Made by a program: the position numbers and the translations under genes. From positions 572,031 through 636,030 of the forward strand of contig SRUQ01000004.1 of the NCBI GenBank assembly GCA_004791255.1: 64,000 nucleotides of DNA. The letters run 5' to 3'. This stretch comes from a bacterium M00.F.Ca.ET.205.01.1.1. Lineage in GTDB: Bacteria; Pseudomonadota; Alphaproteobacteria; Rhizobiales; Rhizobiaceae. This document shows, piece by piece, positions 16,835 to 25,498 of this stretch. Positions within the stretch are counted from its first letter, which is position 1, and each line of letters starts with the position of its first letter. The notes below the pieces were generated by a model that did no database searches, was not told the origin of the DNA, and worked only from the letters and a program-made list of their open reading frames with translations.

Positions 16835-17464
16835 TCACGCTCCCTGTTTTTGCCCTTCGTCCGGCAAGGCCGCAAGGGCGGTCTGGGCCAAAATGCGCAA
16901 CTCTTCGACCGACGCGCCGTCGCGCGCCTGGATCGACATGCCGTTCATGACGCCGGCGATATATTTGGCGAAGCCTTCGACGGAGACGCCTTCCGGCAGA
17001 TCGCCCATCGCTTGGCCCTTGGCCAGACGCTCTGCGATCGCCGCCTCACTCGCCTTGCGATAGGCCTTGAGTTCATCGGCAATGGCCTGCGCCTGCGGCG
17101 AGGCTGCCAGCGCACCGCTGACGAAAAGGCAGCCACCCGGCTTGCCGGGCCTGGAATAGGCCACCGCCGCGCCCAGCAGCAACCGCCGGATCGCCTCCCG
17201 CGTCGACACAGGCGCACTCATTGCCTCCAGCGCAAAGCCGATCTCGGTCTCGTGGTAGCGAGCCAGCGCCTTGCGGAACAATGTCTCCTTGTCGGTGAAG
17301 GCGTTGTATATCTGCGGCGGCGTCAGCCCCATAGCCTCGCGCAGCATGGCCAGTGACGTCGCCTCATAGCCATGCTCCCAGAACAGATGCATCGCCGCGT
17401 CCAGTGCCCGGCCGGGATCGAAGGCACGCGGCCGGCCGCCGCGCGGCTTTTCCAGATTCTCCAT
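16835..17464 (-). CDS. TetR-family transcriptional regulator
   Basis: A 209-residue repressor with the TetR N-terminal helix-turn-helix (residues about 15-65; LAMLREAMGLTPPQIYNAFTDKETLF region) and a ligand-binding C-terminal domain containing the YSRPGKPGGCLFVSGALA motif seen in regulators of oxidoreductases. It overlaps the MOSC gene downstream and is divergent from the tautomerase gene across 126 bp. It probably controls one or both. Confidence 0.88.
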   Translation of the reverse strand: MENLEKPRGGRPRAFDPGRALDAAMHLFWEHGYEATSLAMLREAMGLTPPQIYNAFTDKETLFRKALARYHETEIGFALEAMSAPVSTREAIRRLLLGAAVAYSRPGKPGGCLFVSGALAASPQAQAIADELKAYRKASEAAIAERLAKGQAMGDLPEGVSVEGFAKYIAGVMNGMSIQARDGASVEELRILAQTALAALPDEGQKQGA

Positions 17465-17471
17465 AGCGATC

Positions 17472-17525
17472 GATACGAAACCTGTTGACTCATCCTATTT
17501 GTCTAACGTAACAATTGATACGAAA
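17472..17525. promoter_or_regulatory. paired GATACGAAA repeats between tetR and tautomerase gene
   Basis: The nonamer GATACGAAA occurs twice in the same orientation at 17472-17480 and 17517-17525, with the partial palindrome TTGTctaacgtaACAA between them. Location in the divergent promoter makes these candidate regulator sites. The evidence is modest, because TetR operators are usually inverted repeats. Confidence 0.3.
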
Positions 17526-17590
17526 TATGGCAAGCCGAAAGGACAATCCTCTCGGCAAGACCGTGCAACCCAGAGCCAAGGAGAAAACAG

Positions 17591-18013
17591 ATGCCGATCA
17601 CCGTGACCGCGCCGGAAGGCGTACTGACAGAGGCCGGGGAGCACGAAATCCTGCCGCGCCTCAGCGCCGCCCTCATCGAGGCCTCTGGAGGCACAGGCAA
17701 TTCCTTCTTCACCGCGATTGTCGGCGGTACCGTCCATGTCCTGCCGCCACGCCACATCTATGCCGGCGGCGCCAACCGGCCCGTCGTCATGGTGGAGTTG
17801 AAATTGCCCAATATCGGCCTTGGCTCGGTCGAAGTCCGCAAGACCTTCATCACCACGGCCGCCCGGATTGTCGCCGAACTCTGCGTGCCCGAGCACAAGC
17901 CTGAAAACACCTGGATCAACATCGTCAACGCGCCCGACGGCGGCTGGGGCATCGGCGACAGACAATATACTGGCGACGCCCTCGTCGCGGCCGTCACGGC
18001 CGCCGCGCACTGA
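17591..18013 (+). CDS. tautomerase-superfamily protein
   Basis: A 140-residue protein beginning MPITV, so that removal of Met would expose the catalytic Pro1 used by 4-oxalocrotonate tautomerase-type enzymes. The length is about twice that of 4-OT and matches the longer tautomerase families. A ribosome binding site (AAGGAG) precedes the ATG. It is followed after 19 bp by a VOC protein, suggesting a two-gene unit under the divergent TetR. The substrate is unknown. Confidence 0.75.
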   Translation: MPITVTAPEGVLTEAGEHEILPRLSAALIEASGGTGNSFFTAIVGGTVHVLPPRHIYAGGANRPVVMVELKLPNIGLGSVEVRKTFITTAARIVAELCVPEHKPENTWINIVNAPDGGWGIGDRQYTGDALVAAVTAAAH

Positions 18014-18032
18014 TCTGGCAAGGAGCGACAGG

Positions 18033-18434
18033 ATGCGGCTCTCCCCTTCGCTGTTCTTCACCACCAATTGCGAGCCGGCACTGGCCTGTTACGAAGAGTG
18101 CGGCCTTGGCCGGGGCACCATCCTGTTGCGCTGGGGCGACAATGGCATGCCGGTGCGAACCGAAGCCATGCGTGGAAAAGTCCTGCATGCCCGCTTCGAA
18201 GGTCCAGGCGTGCTGTTCCATGCCTCAGACAATGACGATGCGGAGCCGATGAAAGGCTCCGCCATGATGCTGGAGTTCGACGACGACCTGGACGCAATGC
18301 GGGAGCTTTTCTCCCGCATTGCCGAAGGTGGCCGGATCACTGTCCCTCTGGCGCGGCAATATTGGGGAACCGACTTCGGAATGCTGGTCGATGCCTTTGG
18401 CGTGCAGTGGATGTTCAGCTGTTCGGCTGAGTGA
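18033..18434 (+). CDS. VOC/glyoxalase-fold protein, PhnB-like
   Basis: A 133-residue single-unit VOC-superfamily protein. The pattern SLFFTTNCEPALACYEE at the start and ...YWGTDFGMLVDAFGVQWMF at the end is that of PhnB/3-demethylubiquinone-methyltransferase-like members. AGGAG at 18021-18025 gives a 7-nt spacing to this ATG; the longer in-frame extension lies inside the tautomerase gene and is a shadow. Probably co-transcribed with the tautomerase. Function unknown. Confidence 0.78.
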   Translation: MRLSPSLFFTTNCEPALACYEECGLGRGTILLRWGDNGMPVRTEAMRGKVLHARFEGPGVLFHASDNDDAEPMKGSAMMLEFDDDLDAMRELFSRIAEGGRITVPLARQYWGTDFGMLVDAFGVQWMFSCSAE

Positions 18435-18534
18435 TCCCTGCTGCGCTGATCACGACCTTCTTACCGGAAACAGCCGCCGCGCCGCATTGCCGCCGCGCCG
18501 GATCGCTTTCATGGTGGCACTGCGGAGGTTCCTC

Positions 18535-19101
18535 ATGCGACCGGTGACGGCAATCGGGCTGCTCTGGCTGATCTGGGTGGTGTCGTGGATCGTGGCCGCC
18601 CTGTGGGCCGATCCGGCTCAAAAACGCGCCACCATCGGCGCGGAGGCCAGCTATCGCGTATTCTGGGCGGCCGGCACAGCCCTGCTGTTCGTTCCCGCGC
18701 ATGGCTATCAGGGCCGGTTGCGGCTGTGGATACCGGGCCTGGCCGAGGCGTGGGGCTGCGTTGCCCTAATCGCCATCGGCCTCATCTTTGCGTGGTGGGC
18801 GCGCATCCATCTGGGCCGGCTGTGGTCTGCCTCGATCACCGCCAAGGCGGACCACCGCATCATCGACAGCGGCCCTTACGGGCTGGTCCGGCATCCGATC
18901 TATACGGGGCTTCTCCTGGCGGTGCTTGCCACCATGGCGGCCAAGGGCACGGTCTGGGGTATTGCGGGTACGGCCCTGCTCATCATCGGCGTGGTCATCA
19001 AGGCGAAGCTCGAGGAACGCTTCCTGCGCCGTGAGCTAGGCTCCGCCTATGACGACTACATCAGGCGGGTGCCGATGCTGGTGCCGTTCGCGCCGGTCTG
19101 A
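18535..19101 (+). CDS. integral-membrane methyltransferase, ICMT/PEMT family
   Basis: A 188-residue membrane protein with about five hydrophobic helices and the SAM-binding signature of isoprenylcysteine carboxyl methyltransferase-like proteins: RHPIY at residues 119-123 and EERFL at 160-164. In bacteria this family methylates lipids or small molecules rather than prenylated proteins. GGAGG with 6 nt spacing fixes the ATG at 18535; an in-frame ATG at 18511 lacks a site. It is followed tail to tail by the KAS III gene. Confidence 0.8.
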   Translation: MRPVTAIGLLWLIWVVSWIVAALWADPAQKRATIGAEASYRVFWAAGTALLFVPAHGYQGRLRLWIPGLAEAWGCVALIAIGLIFAWWARIHLGRLWSASITAKADHRIIDSGPYGLVRHPIYTGLLLAVLATMAAKGTVWGIAGTALLIIGVVIKAKLEERFLRRELGSAYDDYIRRVPMLVPFAPV

Positions 19102-19122
19102 CGCGGCAGAGTGCCCTGTGAA

Positions 19123-20244
19123 TCAGAGCATCCTGAGCAGTGCGCCGCCAATCGAATATCCCGCGCCAAAGGCGCAGATCAGGCCGAAATCGCCGGGCTT
19201 CATGTCGGCATGGTTCTCCGACAGCGCGACGATGGCGCCGGCGCCCGCCGTGTTGCCGAGCCGCTCCAGCACCATCGGCGCGCGGTCATGGTCGACCTCG
19301 TGGCCGAATGCCAGTTTCAGGATCATGGCGTTCATGCGCGCATTGGCCTGGTGCAGCCAGAATCGCCTGACCGCCTGCGGCGTCAGCCCATGCTCGGCCA
19401 GGAACTCGACGATGAATTTGTGCCCGGCCACGGTGACTTCCTTGAACACCTTGTTGCCGACCTGCTTGATCAGGTTGCCTTCCAGGTTGATCATGTAAGG
19501 ATCGTCCTGGGCGGACCGGGTGTGGTACCCCAGATTGGTGCGGATGTTGTTCGACATCTGCGTCCAGACGCGGGTGTCGAGCACTTCGAAACAGCCGGGC
19601 CGCTTCTCGCCCTGGACCAGCCCTTCCACCACCATAGACACCGAGGCGTCGCCGAAGATGAAATGCGTCTGGCGGTCACGGAAATTGAGATGGCCGGTGA
19701 TGATCTCGGGGGTCGTCACCAGGATGCGCTTGTGCGCGCCGGAGCGCACGAGGTTGACCGCCAGGTGCAGCGCCGCGGCGGCGGAGGAACAGCCAAGCCC
19801 CATGTCGAAACCGGCGCCTGTCGTGCCCAGCGCCTGCTGCATTTCGATGGCGATCGCCGGATAGGGCCGCTGGTGATGCGAGGCCGAGCAGATGATCAGG
19901 TCGATATCGGATGGCTGCAGCCCGGCATGGTCGAGCGCCTTCCGCGCCGAGGCGACGCCGAACTCGGCCTCCAGCGACAGCGCATCGTCCGGCCGCGCCG
20001 GAATGCGCGGGCTCATCCGGGTCGGATCGAGGATACCTTCGCGCTCGATCACATGGCGGCTGCGCACGCCCGAGGCATGGACGATGAAGTCGCTGTCAGA
20101 TTTCTGCAGCAAGGCCTCGCCGGTGAACTCGCGGCGCGCGTTCTCGGCATCGACCCAGCTGTTGAAGCTCTCGACCAGCTCTTCATTGGTGATGGCAGGT
20201 CCAGGGATTTCAGCGCCGATGCCGCTGATGATGACGCGATGCAT
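19123..20244 (-). CDS. beta-ketoacyl-ACP synthase III-like enzyme (long form)
   Basis: A thiolase-fold condensing enzyme with the complete KAS III triad: Cys152 in GLGCSSAA, His298 in WLHQANARMN and Asn331 in GNTAGAGA. At 373 residues it is about 55 longer than housekeeping FabH, with the additional length in the N-terminal half. It lies outside any fatty-acid gene cluster. Long stand-alone KAS III proteins are often involved in specialised lipid, quinolone or resorcinol-type condensations, so a secondary role is plausible. Two GCCGGCTTAAG repeats lie upstream. Confidence 0.83.
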   Translation of the reverse strand: MHRVIISGIGAEIPGPAITNEELVESFNSWVDAENARREFTGEALLQKSDSDFIVHASGVRSRHVIEREGILDPTRMSPRIPARPDDALSLEAEFGVASARKALDHAGLQPSDIDLIICSASHHQRPYPAIAIEMQQALGTTGAGFDMGLGCSSAAAALHLAVNLVRSGAHKRILVTTPEIITGHLNFRDRQTHFIFGDASVSMVVEGLVQGEKRPGCFEVLDTRVWTQMSNNIRTNLGYHTRSAQDDPYMINLEGNLIKQVGNKVFKEVTVAGHKFIVEFLAEHGLTPQAVRRFWLHQANARMNAMILKLAFGHEVDHDRAPMVLERLGNTAGAGAIVALSENHADMKPGDFGLICAFGAGYSIGGALLRML

Positions 20245-20332
20245 GTCCAGTCCGTCCCATCCGCAGGCACTGCGGCTTCATGTGGGCGCCGAAACGCTCC
20301 GGCGCAACACTTTTCTCATCGGCCCGGTTTAC

Positions 20333-20366
20333 GCCGGCTTAAGCCAAAGGTTTAGGCCGGCTTAAG
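20333..20366. promoter_or_regulatory. two direct repeats GCCGGCTTAAG upstream of the KAS III-like gene
   Basis: Copies at 20333-20343 and 20356-20366 are 23 bp apart, about two helical turns. The first is part of the perfect palindrome GGCTTAAGCC (20336-20345). They lie about 90-120 bp upstream of the KAS III start and just past the end of the secreted-protein gene, so they could be operator sites or remnants of a small duplication. Confidence 0.35.
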
Positions 20367-20374
20367 TCAGGCCC

Positions 20375-20713
20375 TCACCAGGCGCACAGCTTGGTGTTGG
20401 TCTGCGGATTGCTCCAGCACGCGCCGTCGTCGCGGCTGCGCACGAACTGCCCCGGCAGCGGCACGTTGCGGCGGCCGAAATTGACATAGCCATAGGCAAA
20501 GCCCGGCCCGTCGATCTCCAGCACATAGGTCGGATAGCCCGGCGCCGAGATGCGGAAGCTGCCCGCGTCGTCGATCGCCCTGTAGCTGCAAGCGAAATAA
20601 CCGTCATCCGTGGTGAAGCAGCGCGCCCGCTTGGCTTCAGCCGAAACCGAGAACGCCAGAAGTGCGGCCGCGCACACACCGCCACCGCGAAGCAACTTTT
20701 TCAACGTCATCAT
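20375..20713 (-). CDS. small secreted protein, unknown function
   Basis: A 112-residue protein with a signal peptide (LLRGGGVCAAALLAFSVSAEA, cleavage near residue 27). The mature part of about 85 residues has four cysteines and many aromatic residues (CFTTDDGYFACSY, FAYGYVNFG, CW at the end), pointing to a disulphide-stabilised periplasmic beta domain. A second ATG one codon in could be the real start. No family recognised and no operon partner. Confidence 0.7.
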   Translation of the reverse strand: MMTLKKLLRGGGVCAAALLAFSVSAEAKRARCFTTDDGYFACSYRAIDDAGSFRISAPGYPTYVLEIDGPGFAYGYVNFGRRNVPLPGQFVRSRDDGACWSNPQTNTKLCAW

Positions 20714-20812
20714 TCACCCCTGCCCAGCAGCCATTTATCCCAGCGCGATGACTTGCGCATGGGGGCGGAACGGGGTCAAGCGGGCGCATGAAGCGTTTTG
20801 TGCTGGCGATCC

Positions 20813-21580
20813 TCAAGCCCGCTTCGCGACGAGGAACAGGCGCGGGAAGCGCAGCAGCACCTTGCCATTGGCAGTCTTCGGATAGGCCTTGGCGATCTTG
20901 GCGGTATAGCTCTCCAGGAAAGCCTCGCGCTCGTCAGCGTTCAGCGGATCGAGGAACGGTTTCAAGCCGGTCGACTTCACCCATTCGACGATCGCCTCGG
21001 CATTGGCCAAGGGATGGTTGTAGACTGTGTGCCAGATGTCGAGCCGGTCGCAGAGCGGCGACAGAAGATCGTAGTAGAACGACACTGGCGGCAAGGGCGC
21101 GCGCGCAGCGCCCCTTATCTTTGCGGCAAACGGCACTTCGGCCGCCGTTTCCCGCATCAGCCGGTGCGAGTCCTCGCCCATATTGTCGGGCATCTGGATG
21201 GCGAGCGCGCCGCCCGGCGCCAGCAACCCGGTCAGCCGCTGGAACATGGCCGGATGGTCGGGCAGCCATTGGAACACCGCATTGGCGAAAATGACGTCGA
21301 CCGGCTTGTCCGGTTGCCATTTGGCGGCGTCCGCGAGATCGAAGGTCACATTGGGCAGGCGCGCCCTCGCCTTTTCGATCATGTCGGGCGAGGTGTCGAA
21401 GCCGCGAACCTCGGCATCCGGCCAGCGCTCGACCAGCAACTCGGTCGAATTGCCCGGCCCGCAGCCGATATCGACGACCCGGCGCGGAAAATCGACCGGG
21501 ACTTGCGCGACCAGATCGCGCGCCGGTCGCGTACGCTCGTCCTCGAACTTCAGATACTGGGCGGCGGACCAATCGGCCAT
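20813..21580 (-). CDS. tam: trans-aconitate 2-methyltransferase
   Basis: A cytoplasmic SAM-dependent enzyme that methyl-esterifies trans-aconitate, a spontaneous inhibitor formed from cis-aconitate in the TCA cycle. The 255-residue length matches Tam. Visible features are the N-terminal [20 protein letters not shown] signature, motif [10 protein letters not shown] (residues 37-45), and the [11 protein letters not shown] and YNHPL segments typical of the family. Monocistronic, ahead of ettA on the same strand with no clear coupling. Confidence 0.88.
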   Translation of the reverse strand: MADWSAAQYLKFEDERTRPARDLVAQVPVDFPRRVVDIGCGPGNSTELLVERWPDAEVRGFDTSPDMIEKARARLPNVTFDLADAAKWQPDKPVDVIFANAVFQWLPDHPAMFQRLTGLLAPGGALAIQMPDNMGEDSHRLMRETAAEVPFAAKIRGAARAPLPPVSFYYDLLSPLCDRLDIWHTVYNHPLANAEAIVEWVKSTGLKPFLDPLNADEREAFLESYTAKIAKAYPKTANGKVLLRFPRLFLVAKRA

Positions 21581-21616
21581 TTCAGAACCTCTTTGTTCGC
21601 CGCCCCTTGGTCTATC

Positions 21617-23266
21617 CTACCGCGTCAATCGCTTGTGCGTCATGCGGTGCGGGGCTGCCGCTTCCGCGCCGAGGCGCCGCAGCTTGTCCTTCTCGTATTC
21701 CTCGAAGTTGCCTTCGAACCATTCGACATGCGCGTCGCCCTCGAAGGCCAGCATGTGCGTCGCCATGCGGTCGAGGAACATGCGATCGTGGCTGATTATG
21801 ACGGCGCAGCCGGCATAGGCTTCCAGCGCATCTTCAAGCGCGCCCAACGTTTCGGTGTCGAGGTCGTTGGTCGGTTCGTCGAGCAGCAGCACGTTGCCGC
21901 CGGTCTTCAGCATCTTGGCCAGGTGCACGCGGTTGCGCTGACCACCCGAGAGGTTGCCGACCTTCTGCTGCTGGTCGCCGCCACGGAAATTGAAGGACGA
22001 GCAGTAGGCGCGGCTGTTGACTTCGTGCTTGCCGAGCTTGATGACCTCGGCGCCGCCGGAGATTTCTTCCCACACGGTCTTGTTCCCATCGAGCGCATCG
22101 CGGCTCTGGTCGACATAGCCGAGCTTGACTGTTTCACCGATGCGGACCGAGCCCGCATCCGGCTTCTCCTGGCCGGTGAAGGTCTTGAACAGCGTCGTCT
22201 TGCCGGCGCCGTTCGGGCCGATGACACCAACGATGCCGCCCGGCGGCAGCCGGAACGACAGGTTCTCGATCAACAGTTCGTCGCCAAAGCCCTTGTTGAG
22301 GTTTTCGACCTCGATGACGACATTGCCGAGGCGCTCGCTCGACGGAATGACGATCTGCGTGTCGGTCGGCTTGCGGTTCTGCGACTGCTCGACCAGTTCT
22401 TCATAGGCCTTGATGCGCGCCTTGGACTTGGTCTGGCGAGCCTTGGGCGAGGACTGGATCCATTCGCGCTCACGCCAGATCGACTTCTGGCGAGCGTCGT
22501 CCTCGCGGCCTTCCTGGATCAGGCGCTTGGCCTTGGCGTCGAGATATCTGGTGTAGTTGCCCTCGTAGGGAATGCCGCGGCCGCGATCGAGTTCGAGGAT
22601 CCAGCCGGTAACATTGTCGAGGAAGTAGCGATCGTGGGTGATGATCAGCACGGAGCCCGGATAGTCGCGCAGGTGCTTTTCCAGCCACGCGGTCGTCTCC
22701 GCGTCGAGATGGTTGGTCGGTTCGTCGAGCAGCAACAGGTCGGGTTGCTCGAGCAGCAGCCGGCACAGCGCGATGCGGCGGCGCTCGCCGCCCGACAGAT
22801 TGGTCACTTCGGAATCGCCCGGCGGGCATTGCAGCGCGTCCATGGCCATCTCGACCTGCTGCTCGAGATCCCACAAGTTCAGCCTGTCCATCTCGTCCTG
22901 GAGCTTGGCCGACTCGTCGGCCGTCTCGTCGGAATAGTTCATCATCAGCTCGTTGTAGCGCTCGATGATGGCGGTCTTCCTGCCGACCCCGTTCATGACG
23001 TTTTCGAGCACGGTCTTCGAGTTGTCGAGCTGCGGCTCCTGCGCGAGGTAGCCCACTGTCGCCCCTTCGGCCAGCCACGCCTCGCCCTGAAACTCCTTGT
23101 CGAGCCCGGCCATGATGCGCAGGATAGTCGACTTACCCGAGCCATTGGGGCCGAGAATGCCGATCTTGGCATCCGGATAGAAGGACAGGTGAACGTTATC
23201 GAGCACCTTCTTGGTGCCATAGGCCTTCGACAGGCCGGACATGTGATAGATGAACTGGCGAGCCAC
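21617..23266 (-). CDS. ettA: energy-dependent translational throttle protein EttA (ABC-F)
   Basis: A soluble ABC-F ATPase that binds the ribosomal E site and gates the first steps of elongation according to the ATP/ADP ratio. The GTG start at 23266 (preceded by AGGGAAAG) gives 549 residues beginning (M)ARQFIYHM, the normal EttA N-terminus; the longer frame adds 47 non-conserved residues. Two nucleotide-binding domains are present, with Walker A GPNGSGKS at 39-46 and GPNGAGKT near 350, LSGGERRR and LSGGQRNR signatures, and the arm and linker regions between them. No membrane segments. Confidence 0.92.
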   Translation of the reverse strand: MARQFIYHMSGLSKAYGTKKVLDNVHLSFYPDAKIGILGPNGSGKSTILRIMAGLDKEFQGEAWLAEGATVGYLAQEPQLDNSKTVLENVMNGVGRKTAIIERYNELMMNYSDETADESAKLQDEMDRLNLWDLEQQVEMAMDALQCPPGDSEVTNLSGGERRRIALCRLLLEQPDLLLLDEPTNHLDAETTAWLEKHLRDYPGSVLIITHDRYFLDNVTGWILELDRGRGIPYEGNYTRYLDAKAKRLIQEGREDDARQKSIWREREWIQSSPKARQTKSKARIKAYEELVEQSQNRKPTDTQIVIPSSERLGNVVIEVENLNKGFGDELLIENLSFRLPPGGIVGVIGPNGAGKTTLFKTFTGQEKPDAGSVRIGETVKLGYVDQSRDALDGNKTVWEEISGGAEVIKLGKHEVNSRAYCSSFNFRGGDQQQKVGNLSGGQRNRVHLAKMLKTGGNVLLLDEPTNDLDTETLGALEDALEAYAGCAVIISHDRMFLDRMATHMLAFEGDAHVEWFEGNFEEYEKDKLRRLGAEAAAPHRMTHKRLTR

Positions 23267-23478
23267 GCGCGCTTTCCCTGAAACTGGATTGTCGAATTTG
23301 AATGGAGGTTGGCCGCTATGTAGGCGATGCGGCGGCGTACGGCAATCGCTTTTGCCAGTTCGGGCCGCCCACACGGATATGTGCGCGTGGTCATTGAAGT
23401 TTTCCATCGCGTTCCGCGGGCCAGAAATCTCCGGTTAACTCTTCGGCGTCAAAACAGGATCGGAATGGAACCGCTGGC

Positions 23479-24804
23479 TTGCCGCAATTTCGGCGGCGAG
23501 GAAATGGATCGACGGCATTGCTGAACAGTTTCCTGCTCATCGCCGAAGCGGTCGTCTACTTCAGCGTCATGGTGACGCTTTTCAAATTCAGAAGCCGCGT
23601 CGGCCTTGGCGTCTTCGTCTGCGCGCTCGGCGTCATGCATTTCCTGGAAACCTATCTGGCCAGCGTCTTCTATGTCGCCTTGCCGTTCGGCATGGTCTCG
23701 CCCGGTTCGGCGGTGCTGTTCTCCGGCAAGCTGGTGATGCTGCTCCTGCTCTACATCAAGGAGGACGCCGCCAAGGTGCGCCAGCCGATCTACGGCCTGC
23801 TGCTCGGCAATGCGCTGATGATCGGGCTGGTGCTGCTGCTGCGCATGCATACCATAGCGCCAATGTCGGACGGCAGGCTGCCCGACATCGGCTTCATCGA
23901 CGAGATGGGCTGGCTGATGGTGTGGGGCACGACGCTGCTGGTCGTCGACGCCATCCTAATCATCCTGCTCTATGAAAAGCTCGGGCGGTATCTGCGCCAG
24001 GCGCAGTTCGCGCGCATCCTGATCTCGGTCGCCTGCGTGCTCACCTTGGATCAGGCCGGCTTCTTCACCGCGCTGCATTTCGTCGCCGGCGCACCGATCG
24101 CGGTGTTCTTCGGCGGCTGGTTCGCCAAGATGGCGGCGGCGCTGGCCTTCAGCACCATGCTGGTCGCCTACCTCAGATGGTTCGAGATGCGCGACATCCA
24201 GGTACCGCGCGGCCTGACGGATATTTTCGACACGCTGACCTACCGCGAGCGCTACGAAGCGCTGGTCGAACATGTCGGGCGCGACGGCCTGACCGGCCTC
24301 CTGCACCGCGGGCGCTTCGACAGCGACGGTGAGGCCGCCGTCCAGGCGAGCCTGCGTACGGCCAGGCCGCTCAGCCTGCTGATCATCGATGTCGACCATT
24401 TCAAGTCGATCAACGACCGCTTCGGTCATGCCGAGGGCGACAAGGTGCTGAGGGCGGTTGCTGCCGTGCTTGGCGAGGCGGCGAGCCCGCAGGATCAGGT
24501 GTTCCGCATCGGCGGTGAGGAATTCGCCATCCTCAGCATGCGACCGCATCCGGTCGCCAGGCTGTTTGGCGAAAGCATCCGCCACGCGATCAAGGCATCG
24601 GCCGCCATTAGCCGCTTCGACCTGACTGTCAGCGCCGGCATCTCCAGCGTCAGCGAAACGACCAGCTGCCTTGCAGACCTATTCGCGCTCGCCGACCAGC
24701 GCCTCTACAAGGCAAAGTCCACCGGGCGCGACCGCGTCATCGGCGAACCGGGTGGCCACGAGGCCGACACCGCGATCGCCTGGACCAGATCCGACCGGAT
24801 CTAG
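23479..24804 (+). CDS. membrane diguanylate cyclase (GGDEF)
   Basis: Makes c-di-GMP from two GTP. The first 235 residues hold about six transmembrane helices of an uncharacterised sensory module with some resemblance to VUT-type (queuosine precursor) transporters. A GGDEF domain follows (about 265-430) with DVDHFKSIND (304-313) and an intact GGEEF (345-349). The allosteric I-site RxxD should lie five residues before GGEEF, but the sequence is SPQD, so product inhibition is probably absent. No EAL domain. The start is uncertain: TTG at 23479 or TTG at 23518, as no in-frame ATG precedes the first helix. Confidence 0.85.
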   Translation: MPQFRRRGNGSTALLNSFLLIAEAVVYFSVMVTLFKFRSRVGLGVFVCALGVMHFLETYLASVFYVALPFGMVSPGSAVLFSGKLVMLLLLYIKEDAAKVRQPIYGLLLGNALMIGLVLLLRMHTIAPMSDGRLPDIGFIDEMGWLMVWGTTLLVVDAILIILLYEKLGRYLRQAQFARILISVACVLTLDQAGFFTALHFVAGAPIAVFFGGWFAKMAAALAFSTMLVAYLRWFEMRDIQVPRGLTDIFDTLTYRERYEALVEHVGRDGLTGLLHRGRFDSDGEAAVQASLRTARPLSLLIIDVDHFKSINDRFGHAEGDKVLRAVAAVLGEAASPQDQVFRIGGEEFAILSMRPHPVARLFGESIRHAIKASAAISRFDLTVSAGISSVSETTSCLADLFALADQRLYKAKSTGRDRVIGEPGGHEADTAIAWTRSDRI

Positions 24805-24812
24805 ACCTGTCG

Positions 24813-25424
24813 CTACGACTTCCTCTGCCGCGCGATGCCTGTCGCCGTGGAAACAGCCATCAGCGCGATCGCCAGCCATTTCAGTGCCATGACGATCGGC
24901 CCGGCCTGGATGTCATAGGCGATGAACAGCAGGATGCCCGGCACCAATAGACCGCACATGATCAGCATGATGCGGTTGATCTGCCAGGACACTTTCGACG
25001 ACAGCGCCTCGTCGCCGGCCCTGGAGACCAGCGCCTCTCGCACGGTCTTGCCGCCGACGAGCATGGCCGAGAGGCGCATCGAGATCGGCAGGCCAAGCCC
25101 GATAATGAGAAAGGCGCAGGCAGCCAGCAGCAGCGAGAATTTCAGCGCGCTGGTTTCCGCCGGTACGGGAAACAGCACCGTCGCCAGCGGCAGGAAGACA
25201 CCGAAAATGCCGATGGCGGCGATGACTATGAAAATCACCGCATTGACGATGGTGAACAGCTGGTAGGTGCCGGCACCGATCGGCTCGGACAGCGCGCGCA
25301 TCCGCGCCCACTCGGCCTCGCTGTAGGAAAAGCCCGGCCATTCCATGCGGGCATCGTTGATCGAAACCATGCCCTTGGCCCAGAAAGCCAGCCGCGCCAG
25401 CGCGCCACCCGTGATGCCACTCAT
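24813..25424 (-). CDS. integral membrane protein, unknown
   Basis: A 203-residue protein with four likely transmembrane helices (around residues 60-80, 95-120, 155-175 and 180-197 of the chosen form) and a cytoplasmic N-terminal stretch. The ATG at 25424 is preceded by GGGGGCGG; a longer start 9 codons upstream has none. It ends 8 bp from the GGDEF gene, tail to tail. I do not recognise the family and no catalytic motif is visible. Confidence 0.65.
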   Translation of the reverse strand: MSGITGGALARLAFWAKGMVSINDARMEWPGFSYSEAEWARMRALSEPIGAGTYQLFTIVNAVIFIVIAAIGIFGVFLPLATVLFPVPAETSALKFSLLLAACAFLIIGLGLPISMRLSAMLVGGKTVREALVSRAGDEALSSKVSWQINRIMLIMCGLLVPGILLFIAYDIQAGPIVMALKWLAIALMAVSTATGIARQRKS

Positions 25425-25498
25425 TGCCGCCCCCGCTGAATGAACCGCCATGCAAACATAACACCAGCCGACGACCGGCTGGAAATCTGTCCAGCCCC

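Noticed and set aside
20798..23281. A very long open frame on the plus strand antisense to tam and ettA
   Set aside because: It mirrors the codon structure of the two well-recognised minus-strand genes. High-GC third positions keep the antisense frame open, and its protein has no recognisable domain.
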